The position numbers and the translations under genes are program-made. This document shows, piece by piece, positions 19,306 to 27,571 of a stretch of DNA of 64,000 nt. Position 1 is the first letter of the stretch. Every line of letters starts with the position of its first letter. Source of the DNA: Moorena sp. SIOASIH. Lineage in GTDB: Bacteria; Cyanobacteriota; Cyanobacteriia; Cyanobacteriales; Coleofasciculaceae. Location of the stretch: contig NZ_JAAHIH010000004.1 of assembly GCF_010671925.1 (NCBI RefSeq), positions 549,501 to 613,500 on the forward strand, given 5' to 3'. The notes below the pieces were generated by a model. That model saw only the letters and a program-made list of their open reading frames with translations, had not been told where the DNA came from and did no database searches.

Positions 19306-19944
19306 ATGACTAACAATATTACTAGCCATAAATTACAACAACTAATCAAGGATATTGCGGACAGATTTTTGGCTGCAACTGCTCTGATTGTTTTATCGCC
19401 TGTTATCCTAATTCTTGCGATCGCAATCTATTTCAGTATGGCAAGACCAATTGTTTTCAGCCAACTAAGACCGGGGAAAGATGGTCGTATTTTCAAGTTC
19501 TATAAATTCCGCACCATGACCGATGATTGCGACGGCGATGGTAATCTACTTCCCGATGAAGAACGCCTGACCGCAATTGGTGAATTTCTACGGGAAACCA
19601 GTTTAGATGAACTTCCTCAACTTTGGAATGTTCTGAAAGGGGATATGAGTTTTGTCGGACCTCGTCCTTTACTGGTGGAGTATTTAGATCGCTACAATTG
19701 TGAACAAGCACGCCGCCATGAAGTTAAACCTGGTATTACGGGTTGGGCACAGGTTAATGGTCGCAACACCATTAGTTGGGAAAATAAATTCAAATGTGAT
19801 GTTTGGTACGTTGATAAGTGGAATCTGTGGCTTGATTTTAAAATCCTATTCCTAACCTTTATTAAAGTGACCAAGCGCGAAGGTATTGTTAACCCAACCC
19901 ACTCTACATTAAGTGAGTTTCAGGGTAGCTCTCCCTCTTGTTAA
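19306..19944 (+). CDS. PglC/WbaP-type initiating sugar-phosphate transferase
   Basis: A small (212 residues) monotopic polyprenyl-phosphate sugar-1-phosphate transferase. One membrane helix/re-entrant segment lies near residues 20-45, followed by PGKDGRIFKFYKFRTMTD, RETSLDELPQLWNVLKGDMS and GPRPLL. The Asp-Glu dyad is in LDELPQ and VKPGITGWAQVNGRN is conserved. It attaches the first sugar phosphate to undecaprenyl phosphate. With the PglF-like dehydratase and the DegT aminotransferase it suggests a bacillosamine-like or other amino-sugar first residue. Confidence 0.88.
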   Translation: MTNNITSHKLQQLIKDIADRFLAATALIVLSPVILILAIAIYFSMARPIVFSQLRPGKDGRIFKFYKFRTMTDDCDGDGNLLPDEERLTAIGEFLRETSLDELPQLWNVLKGDMSFVGPRPLLVEYLDRYNCEQARRHEVKPGITGWAQVNGRNTISWENKFKCDVWYVDKWNLWLDFKILFLTFIKVTKREGIVNPTHSTLSEFQGSSPSC

Positions 19945-20145
19945 TACCAATTAAATTTATTCCTGCTACAAGATGATAATCAGGTGATTAAGTGATGGGG
20001 GGAGGGTGGGGAGATGGGGAGATGGGGAGATGGGATGATCAGGTAATCAGGTAATGGGGTGATTAATGTGTAGCAATAGTGTTTGAATTTTGAATAACGT
20101 CTTGAAATATTAGCCAACTTAATTATTAGTTTTTTAGATAACAGT

Positions 20146-21216
20146 ATGGATAGTCAAATCATTGATTTTTTAAGCCCGTTATGGGGAGAAACCCTAAAGC
20201 AATTACGTCATGATATCTATCATCTAGCCGACTATGTTACTTTAGAGTCTAGACGAAATCAAGGCATACCGGAAGCAATTGTAATAGCAGATGGGGATAA
20301 AATTTTCTTCGTTCCTTATTTACTGCGCCAATGTGATGACATTTGCGCTCAAGACTCAGCAGATTTATTTGATGTAGTCTCTCCCTATGGTTATCCAGGA
20401 ATTTTATTAAGTGAGGCAGCCGTTAGCACACCAGGGTTTCCTGATGCAGCAATGGCTGAATTCAAACGTGTGTTATCTGTCAAGGGAGTATGTTCAGCCT
20501 TCTTGCGACTTCATCCCATACTTAATCATAACATTAATGAATTATTTAACCCTAACCCGTTTACCTTCAATGGCGAGACAATCTCCATTGATTTAACACT
20601 CCCTGAGTCTGAAATCTGGAGTCATACCCGCAAAGATCATCGCAATAAGATTAATAAGTGTAAGCGTGCTGGGATCACAGCCAGAATGGTTCCATTTAAA
20701 GACTACATTCAGGAATTTATTGAAGTCTATCAAGAGACTATGGATCGGGTAGGTGCTTCAGGGTTTTATTATTTTAACTATGATTACTTTGTGGGACTCT
20801 TAGAGATTCTAGGAGAGCAACTTCACCTCTGTATCGTTGAACTGGATAATCAAATCATATCCGCTGGTATTTACACAGAATGCTGTGGCATCGTTCAAGC
20901 TGTACTGGGTGGAACTAAAACCCAGTTTTTCAAACAATCTCCAAGTGTTTTAGAAACAGATTTTGTCCGACTCTGGGCTAAAGAACGCGGCAATGAATTT
21001 TTGAACCTTGGCGGTGGTGTAGGAGGCGCAAAAGATAGTCTCTACAATTTCAAAGCGGGTTTCTCCAAGCAAAGACACAACTTCCTGACACTACGTTTAA
21101 TTACTGATGAAGAAAAGTATCGTTATCTTGTTGATTTACGAGCCAAAGCATTAAACACTGACCCAGAAAAACTCCTCCAGTCCAAATTCTTCCCCGCCTA
21201 TCGTTGTAGTCATTAA
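20146..21216 (+). CDS. FemAB/GNAT-like acyl- or aminoacyl-transferase
   Basis: 356 residues. The C-terminal half (RKDHRNKINKCKRAGI near 165, GFYYFNYDYF, then LNLGGGVGGAKDSLYNFKAGF near 290-310) matches the GNAT-like domain found in FemAB-related and exopolysaccharide-associated transferases. The role is probably to transfer an acetyl or amino-acyl group to an amino sugar of the glycan; the substrate is inferred from the neighbouring aminotransferase only. No left-handed helix repeats, so it is not a PglD-type acetyltransferase. Confidence 0.7.
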   Translation: MDSQIIDFLSPLWGETLKQLRHDIYHLADYVTLESRRNQGIPEAIVIADGDKIFFVPYLLRQCDDICAQDSADLFDVVSPYGYPGILLSEAAVSTPGFPDAAMAEFKRVLSVKGVCSAFLRLHPILNHNINELFNPNPFTFNGETISIDLTLPESEIWSHTRKDHRNKINKCKRAGITARMVPFKDYIQEFIEVYQETMDRVGASGFYYFNYDYFVGLLEILGEQLHLCIVELDNQIISAGIYTECCGIVQAVLGGTKTQFFKQSPSVLETDFVRLWAKERGNEFLNLGGGVGGAKDSLYNFKAGFSKQRHNFLTLRLITDEEKYRYLVDLRAKALNTDPEKLLQSKFFPAYRCSH

Positions 21217-21590
21217 GCTGTTCAGCATTTAGATTGGCATATCTAAATTTATCAAAGGGAACAGGGAACAGGGAACAGGGAACAGGGAAAAATCTTGTGT
21301 ACCTCAGGTGCGACCCGTGGCGAATTTAATTCTTAATGGGTCAAGCGCACCTAATAGTTATGAAAAACCCTGTAGTTAGGAAGCAACTTCAGCTAATTAA
21401 TATTTCAACCTTGGCCAAAGGCCACGCTACGCGAACAACCTTAAACCTACCCTTCACCGAACGCCAAAGGCGAACAACCTTTATTTAAAATTATTTTTAA
21501 CCCTTAAACCTTTACCCTTAAACATTCTCAATTATCAATTCTCAATTATTAATTCTACATTCTACATTCTACATTCTACATTCATCTCTT
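21217..21590. repeat. Repeat-filled intergenic region
   Basis: gggaaca heptamers at 21257-21290; a dispersed repeat B copy (ggtgcgacccgtggcgaatt to gcgcacct) at 21309-21354; a reverse copy of the palindromic repeat (ggccaaaggccacgctacgc) at 21415-21437; and tctacat heptamers at 21552-21582 just before the next start codon. No gene. Confidence 0.7.
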
Positions 21591-22733
21591 ATGAATAAAC
21601 CAATTCTTTTGTCTACACCCCACATGGGTGATCAGGAACTGGAGTTTGTTAAAGAAGCCTTTGAAACAAATTGGATTGCGCCAGTGGGTCCCCATGTGGA
21701 TGCCTTTGAGCAAGAATTTTGCCAAGTTGTAGGTACTCCCCACGCGGCTGCTGTTAGTTCTGGCACAGCAGCCTTGCATCTAGCGCTACGGCTAGTTGGG
21801 GTTAAATCAGGGGATGAAGTCTTTTGCTCTACCCTTACCTTTATTGCTACTGCTAGCGCAATTACTTATTTGGGAGCCAAGCCAGTCTTCATCGACTGCG
21901 ATCGCACTAGCTGGAATATGGATCCCGACTTACTGCGGCAAGCTCTAGATTGGCGAGCTCGACTGGGTAAATTACCTAAAGCCTTGGTTTTGGTTCATCT
22001 GTATGGTCAAAGTGCTGATATTGATCCGATTTTAGAGGTTTGCGATCGCTACGAGATTCCCGTGATTGAAGACGCTGCTGAAGCCTTAGGTGCCACCTAC
22101 AAAGGTCGCTCTCCGGGAACCTTTGGGGAAATTGGTATTTACTCCTTCAATGGCAATAAAATTATTACTACCTCTGGTGGCGGCATGTTGGTTTCAAACC
22201 ATCCTGATTTTGTCAGCAAAGCTCGTTTTCTCGCAACCCAAGCCCGAGACCCAGCCCCCCATTACCAGCACTCACACATTGGCTACAACTATCGCCTCAG
22301 CAATATTTTAGCTGGAGTTGGTCGTGGTCAATTGCGGGTTTTGAATCAAAGAGTAGCAGCCAGACGGCGTAACTTCGAGATTTACCAGGAAGCCTTGGCA
22401 GAGCTGCCAGGAATAAAATTTATGCCAGAAGCCCCCTATGGACGAGCCACGCGCTGGTTAACTTGCCTAACCATTAACCCTGATGCCTTTGGAGCCGATC
22501 GAGAGCAGGTTCGCCTGGCTTTGGCTGCAAAGCAAATTGAAACCCGTCCTGTCTGGAAACCATTACACTTGCAACCTGTATTTGCTGAGTGTGACTCTAT
22601 TGGTGGTGCGATCGCAGAAGATTTATTTGAGCATGGTCTTTGCCTACCTTCTGGTTCCAATCTTACCACTGAAGACCTAGAGCGGGTGATTGAAGGGATT
22701 AAGGCAACCTCTCGTTGTCTAGTACACAAGTAA
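21591..22733 (+). CDS. DegT/DnrJ/EryC1/StrS (PglE-like) amino-sugar aminotransferase
   Basis: 380 residues, PLP fold type I. The N-terminus (LSTPHMGDQELEFVKEAF, TNWIAPVGPHVDAFE) and SSGTAALHLALRL near 60 are typical. The PLP lysine is in SFNGNKIITTSGGG near residue 190, and HIGYNYRLSNI near 230 is conserved. PglE-type enzymes convert UDP-4-keto sugars to UDP-4-amino sugars, so this probably uses the product of the 6299 dehydratase. The stop codon abuts a MITE-like element. Confidence 0.88.
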   Translation: MNKPILLSTPHMGDQELEFVKEAFETNWIAPVGPHVDAFEQEFCQVVGTPHAAAVSSGTAALHLALRLVGVKSGDEVFCSTLTFIATASAITYLGAKPVFIDCDRTSWNMDPDLLRQALDWRARLGKLPKALVLVHLYGQSADIDPILEVCDRYEIPVIEDAAEALGATYKGRSPGTFGEIGIYSFNGNKIITTSGGGMLVSNHPDFVSKARFLATQARDPAPHYQHSHIGYNYRLSNILAGVGRGQLRVLNQRVAARRRNFEIYQEALAELPGIKFMPEAPYGRATRWLTCLTINPDAFGADREQVRLALAAKQIETRPVWKPLHLQPVFAECDSIGGAIAEDLFEHGLCLPSGSNLTTEDLERVIEGIKATSRCLVHK

Positions 22734-22870
22734 TATCAAGTCTGGTTGAATACCCATAATTAATGGAGAGTGTGGGGAGATGGGGAGATGGGGAGATGGG
22801 GAGATGGGGAGATGGGGAGATGGGGAGATGGGGAGATTTTTATTAAGGGTAATTATCCTGACATGATATA
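22734..22870. mobile_element. MITE-like element C, copy 2
   Basis: Begins tatcaagtctggttgaatac right after the TAA of the aminotransferase gene and ends gggtaattatcctgacatga plus tat. The two ends are imperfect inverted repeats. The centre is a gatgggga octamer minisatellite of about eight units. Confidence 0.65.
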
Positions 22871-22928
22871 ACCTTTTTATTTGAATTGTGAACATACTCC
22901 CTTAAGCAAAAGCAAGGTAAGCATTAGC

Positions 22929-22995
22929 TGTTCGCGTAGCCTGCGCGTAGCGCATATGCTGTTGGCGTAGCCTGCGCGTAGCGCATATGCTTACG
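22929..22995. repeat. Two tandem palindromic dispersed repeats
   Basis: Two adjacent units, gttcgcgtagcctgcgcgta and gttggcgtagcctgcgcgta, each ending gcgcatatgct. The second variant is the one inserted in the tnpB at 56314-56340. Confidence 0.8.
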
Positions 22996-23032
22996 TTTTT
23001 ATTATATATAAGTTTAAAAAAAATAGCTTGGT

Positions 23033-23803
23033 TTACCCTACGTCATATCCATTTTTAATTAATTTTTTAAAATCATCCCTATCAAAAAGCATAATGTCAG
23101 TCTTAGCTGCCAGTTCTTTGGCAGTTTCTGTAAACTTACTATTAGTGATAACTAGTCCCAGGTTCGCCTGATAATAGCCAATTGCCCCTGTTACTTCCTG
23201 AACGGCCTTAATCCCTACGCTACCTTGTTTTCTCTTGGCTTGAACAACAGCCTTTATATCCCCTTTTTTAATTACCAGATCGGCTCCATAATCCGCAGTT
23301 GCTGGAGTGCGCTTCACTTGGTAGCCCAGTTGCTTAAATAATTTAGCCAGAAATTTTTCAAACTCCCTCCCCGTCATTTGATCAATTGCATCTAACTGTT
23401 CATCAATATTCTTTGACGACTTTGATTCACGCCTATCCTCAACCGAAGATTTACCATTCTTAACTTCTGCTTTAAGTTTACGTTTCAAATCACGAGAAAC
23501 CATTAAGCCTTTAATCTCTTTACACAAAGATGCTTTAGATTCTCCTTCTTCTTGGCGCTGTTTATATATTCCAACCAGTAACGCTTCAAGTCCGAATTTC
23601 GATAAGCCATCAGCAGCTATTCCCACAACCCCAAGAAAACCAATGCCTCCGATCATTCCAAATGGACCTAACATTGCCAAAGCTGCTGTGATCGCCGCTG
23701 CTCCAGTTAACCCCGTTGTTGCCATAGTAATCAGAAGTATCACACCAGGTAAGCCTAGTGCAGCCACCTTTCTAACCACTTCATCCATATCACTATTCCT
23801 CAA
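23033..23803 (-). CDS. Mrr-type restriction nuclease domain with a hydrophobic glycine-rich N-terminus
   Basis: 256 residues. Residues 8-75 are hydrophobic and Gly/Ala-rich (GLPGVILLITMATTGLTG, LAMLGPFGMIGGIGFLGVVG), probably membrane-inserting. Residues 125-250 are an Mrr_cat domain: MTGREFEKFLAKLF, then the PD-(D/E)xK core with Asp in ADYGADLV (about 171) and Gln-x-Lys in VVQAKRKQ (about 187). Mrr-like type IV nucleases cut modified DNA; with a membrane segment the protein could be a defence effector (inference). A second gene at 24324-24668 repeats only the N-terminal domain. Confidence 0.78.
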   Translation of the reverse strand: MRNSDMDEVVRKVAALGLPGVILLITMATTGLTGAAAITAALAMLGPFGMIGGIGFLGVVGIAADGLSKFGLEALLVGIYKQRQEEGESKASLCKEIKGLMVSRDLKRKLKAEVKNGKSSVEDRRESKSSKNIDEQLDAIDQMTGREFEKFLAKLFKQLGYQVKRTPATADYGADLVIKKGDIKAVVQAKRKQGSVGIKAVQEVTGAIGYYQANLGLVITNSKFTETAKELAAKTDIMLFDRDDFKKLIKNGYDVG

Positions 23804-24323
23804 TATGTTTAACTTAGAGAATTGCTCTAATTTTCACTAGTATTCCCTCCAAACTGAGTAGCGACATCAGTGGAAATAACAGTGGAAACCCATCTTATTT
23901 TGAAATACTAAGAGACTGTTTGTTAAACTTTGCTTAAATCAGCCACGTAGGGTGGGTTAGGCGGCGAGGACTTTAAAAGCTCATCTGTTAACAGAGCTGT
24001 CCCCGGTAACCCACCAATATTCAGCGACTAATCGCTGTCTTAAGATTTACTTTATAAACAGTCTATAATTCGTAAGCATTCAGCTATCAGCTATCAGCTA
24101 ATGCGCTACGCGCACGCTTGGCCTGTGGCCACGCTGCGCGAACGCGAACAGCTATCAGACCAATTAAAGTAGGGTGGGCAAAGCAATATAATCTAGAATA
24201 CTCAAAACAAGCAAACTGTTTTTGCCCACCCTACAAGCTGCTATCAGCTATCAGCTATCAGCCATTCGCGTAGCGTGGCCATAGGCCAAGGCTGACCGCT
24301 GACCGCTGACGGCTGAATGCTTA
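23804..24323. other. Intergenic region between the nuclease gene and its duplicate
   Basis: 23804-23876 is nearly identical to 24669-24742 (upstream of the truncated copy), so promoter and leader were duplicated too. tcagcta heptamers lie at 24069-24095 and 24244-24272, and palindromic repeats at 24104-24150 and 24266-24290. A repeated phrase about a gggtgggt/gggtgggc core is at 23945-24010 and 24170-24232. Confidence 0.6.
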
Positions 24324-24668
24324 CTATAATTCTTCTTTGAGTTTGCGTTTCAAATCAGCAGAAATAATTAAGCCTTCAATCTCTTTACAGAGGGATCTTT
24401 TAGATTCTCCTTCTTGTTGGCGCTGTTTATATATTCCAACCAGTAATGCTTCAAGTCCGAATTTCGATAACCCATCAGCAGCTATTCCCACAACCCCAAG
24501 GAAAGCAATGCCTCCGATCATTCCGAATGGACCTAACATTGCCAAAGCCGCTGTGATCGCTGCTGCTCCAGTGAATCCCGTTGTTGCCATAGCAATCAGA
24601 AGTATCACACCAGGTAAGCCTAGTGCAGCCACCTTTCTAACCACTTCATCCATATCACTATTCCTCAA
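24324..24668 (-). CDS. Truncated duplicate: N-terminal domain of the Mrr-type protein only
   Basis: 114 residues, nearly identical to residues 1-113 of the 23033-23803 protein (the hydrophobic Gly/Ala domain plus the KQRQQEGESKRSLCKEIEGL helix). The nuclease domain is absent; translation stops after LKEEL, where the sequence changes to a heptamer repeat (gcattcagc, then gtcagcg units). It is either a decayed duplicate or a stand-alone membrane partner; the intact frame and leader mean it could be expressed. I cannot tell which. Confidence 0.6.
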   Translation of the reverse strand: MRNSDMDEVVRKVAALGLPGVILLIAMATTGFTGAAAITAALAMLGPFGMIGGIAFLGVVGIAADGLSKFGLEALLVGIYKQRQQEGESKRSLCKEIEGLIISADLKRKLKEEL

Positions 24669-25074
24669 TATGTTTAGTTTAGAGAATTGCTATTATTTTC
24701 ACTAGTATTCCTTTCAAACTGAGTAGCGACATCAGTGGAAATAGGGAATTATTGAATCAACAACGAACCAAGCTAATAGTAGGTTTACACTAACCACTTT
24801 ACGTTGTATTCTTATGGTTAGCGTGAATCTTGCCTCGCGTCCTACTATAAACTACAGTCAAGGAATAAAGATTCCGGAAAATATTTTCCCGCGAATAAAT
24901 TCCCTTCCCTTCTTAATCCCTATGGCTCTTAGGCCAGGGGCAAGGAAGCTGCGTCTTTCGGTAACTGTTCAAAGTCAAGGCATTACTGCTGACAGCCTAT
25001 GGGAATCCTGCTTGATGAGTGCGCCCCACGACCAAGTTAAAATAGAGGCGTAAAGCTGAAACAATATCATTCCA
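24669..25074. other. Intergenic region
   Basis: The first 75 bases duplicate the leader of the Mrr-type gene. The rest shows no recognisable gene: an open + frame from 24814 to 25053 has no family features that I recognise. Confidence 0.4.
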
Positions 25075-25343
25075 ATGACACTCCGACAACCTCGATACAG
25101 CAAAGAAGAATTTGCTCGACGTGGTGATGAAATCTACGAAACTCAGGTGCGTCCGTCGAAACAGGCAATCACGGCAAGATTGTCGCCATTGATATTGAAA
25201 CAGGCGATTTTGAGGTTGACCCAAGGGAAATAGCTGCTTGCGATCGCCTCGAAGCCCGTCACCCAGATGCTCAAATCTGGATAGTCCGGATTGGTTCGCG
25301 CTATGTTCGTCGGTTCGGTGGACGTGGAAAAAGAACGGGATGA
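25075..25343 (+). pseudogene. Frameshifted small conserved cyanobacterial protein
   Basis: ATG 25075 opens MTLRQPRYSKEEFARRGDEI and continues to about 25155. Two bases out of frame, from about 25158, the rest reads GNHGKIVAIDIETGDFEV and ends at TGA 25341-25343 (RFGGRGKRTG). The joined product of about 89 residues resembles a small cyanobacterial protein often next to clan AA aspartic proteases, which is not present here. One base lost, or two gained, near 25156 explains the break. Confidence 0.65.
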
Positions 25344-25414
25344 TTAGAGGAAATGTTAATGCAGACAAGGAGGCAAGGTAGAACTCCACAAAGTCAATGC
25401 AGTCTAACTAATCA

Positions 25415-26312
25415 CTACATCTTTACCACTATCGCCGTATGAAAGGCTAAGTCAGCACCGGGAGCCACATCATGAATTAGTTGCAGCATGCCACGACCTT
25501 CATCAGTGTTGGAGGGGGAGAGGTCGTCTAGCAGCACATTGACGGTCGCCGTATTACCAAAGGGATTACCAATACCAGGAAGGTCACCACTAGCGACATC
25601 ATCAGATTCTCCCCCTAGAACATTATAGCTGTCAGACAATACTCCGACAGTAACCCCACTGCCATCCACACCAAATCGGGTACGAGCAGCTTCAGCATTC
25701 ATGGCCACATCCCCTTGAGTGGCAGGGCTGTTTCATTCTCGACTCTAAAATTCATGGATGAGGAGTTCAAAGCCCCTTAAGGTCACGCAAATCGCCGTTT
25801 TTTTTCTACTATTGGGTTTAATTTTAGAAAAACAGGCGCGAAACTTCTGGCACTCGGGAGGTTAAGCGAACCAAAAAATTGAGAATGAAACAGCCTTGCC
25901 CTTGAGTGGTGGTTAGCCCAATATTGGTGATGGGACGATAAGCTGGTTTGGCAAAGTTTAAGCTGTCTAAACTCCCCATCTCCTCAATGGCTTGAATCGG
26001 TAGCACACCGGAAACTACCGAACCATACATGGAGCCTTGCTGTAACCCTAACTCTTCTAGATCCTTTAATAGGGTAGTTGTATCTCCAACTGCCACTGCA
26101 TCAATCACCACAAAACTGTTGCTTACTTGCAACAATTGGTTGTTGGATTGGAAGGGCAAGAAGGTAAATGTTTCCAAGTAATCTTTGTATTCTTCAGAAA
26201 GTAAGGTCAAATCCGCGCCTACTTTCTTGAACATTGGATTGTTTGTATTGGTTAAACTATTGAGTGCTTCTTCACCCAAATTGTGTTCAGTCATCATGTT
26301 TTCAGCCATCAT
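25415..26312 (-). pseudogene. Truncated paralogue of the secreted subtilase-like protease, interrupted by a MITE
   Basis: Starting at 26312 (MMAENMMTEHNLG) the sequence matches the N-terminal 260 or so residues of the 27572-30367 protease, including LLQVSNSFVVIDAV and VLPIQAIEEM. At GLTTTQG it is interrupted by 176 bp of MITE plus an 11-bp target duplication, then resumes (MNAEAARTRFGVDGSG) and runs to DLAFHTA, where homology ends and the frame stops at 25415. No catalytic Ser domain remains, so it is non-functional. Confidence 0.88.
25723..25898. mobile_element. 176-bp MITE with 18-bp terminal inverted repeats and an 11-bp target duplication
   Basis: Left end cagggctgtttcattctc; right end gagaatgaaacagccttg, its inverse with one mismatch. 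The flanks are cccttgagtgg at 25712-25722 and again at 25899-25909. The intact paralogue near 29893-29905 has a single copy of this 11-mer, so the empty site is known. It encodes no protein. TIR and duplication length fit mobilisation by an IS4-like transposase (inference). Confidence 0.9.
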
Positions 26313-27571
26313 AAATAAGTATCCTGCTTTGATTTGTCCGTAATTTTGGCTCTTCCGTTTCTTGGTGCGCGTTCCCTAGCGCTTTTTCAAAGCGCGAGAT
26401 CGCACCGCTCCCAGAAAAGCGCGGGGTCGCACCGCTATTGATCGTTAGTTTAGGATTTTGAGGTATAAAATTCAGGTATAACTATTTGTGGAGTCGTTTT
26501 AAGTAACCGTTTGCCATAGTAAGTCCGGAAGAGCCCTGATTTTTGGTTCCTACTTTAGTTAAGTCTGAACCTTCACAAAACTCAACCTTGTAATTACAAG
26601 GTATTCTCACTACAAACTAGTTATTTTTGTCTCCATTTTCTTCTCGATGCAGTGATTCATAGTGAAAACCAGCATGAACTACTGCATTAAGACAATTAGA
26701 AAGATGAGCAGTTATTCCCGTTTAATTTAGTCTTTTTGAATTTAGATGCATTTACCCTATGAATAATTAGTTGACAACGATAATTTGCACACTCTACCCC
26801 CTAGAATTATGGAAATTCTTTCTTAGAGATTAACTCTATAGGATCCTATTTGAATTTACCCATACCTATAAGAGAGTTTTGGAATAACCCAAGACCCTAG
26901 GGAGTGTTAAGCACCGTGTTTAACCTCGCCACATTAAGCTTTGGAGGTAAGCACACCCTGAATAGCGCTAAGACAGCTATCTTAACGATGGGGGCGTAAT
27001 TTAACTTGCCACCCATTTATCTTGTTTGCTTCTTCGTATATTAGAGTAATTCATTTACTCGAAAAAATCAAGTCATATAGCGTTTTTATCTGGCTTTTAA
27101 ATACATTTGCCGTAAAAAAATGCTTGCCTAAAAGAGGCAAAAGGCAATAGGACAAAGAGATTTTTAGTTTTTATTTAAAAAAAAGATATCCTATGTTTAC
27201 ATAAAAACTAAAAATCACGAAACATTAATTATCAATTATTAAGTAATTATCAAGGATTAATTATTAAGCATAAAGGAAGGATGAATTGTGAAATTATGGG
27301 TTTTCCGGTGAGGCTAAGCTGGTAAGAGTTAAGTTATACTTAAACAAGTATGTCCTAATAAATAAGCCATGTAAGGCTTATGGGAAGTGAATTATAATTG
27401 GTGTTATAGTTTAATCACATTTTATTTGGGATAAATTATACTCAAAAAAAAGTAATATGTAATTCCACGGGTTTTTGCCGTTGCATCTGTCTTTCGGAAA
27501 CGTTACGGGTTATGGATAACCTGCAACCTGCATTCCCTTCATAGCTAACTCTCTCCCGTTCTTTTTTTTGT
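26313..27571. other. Long AT-rich intergenic region, no gene recognised
   Basis: Hairpin-rich repeat B-like pieces (ggtgcgcgttccctagcgct, gcgctttttcaaagcgc, two cgcaccgct) lie at 26365-26442. At 26875-27010 a more GC-rich block has a small stem (gttaagca/tgtttaac, with a wobble pair) and could be structured, but I cannot assign an RNA family. The rest is AT-rich without credible coding frames. Confidence 0.45.

Noticed and set aside
24814..25053. 79-residue + strand frame
   Set aside because: No recognised motif, odd composition and no ribosome site; probably chance.
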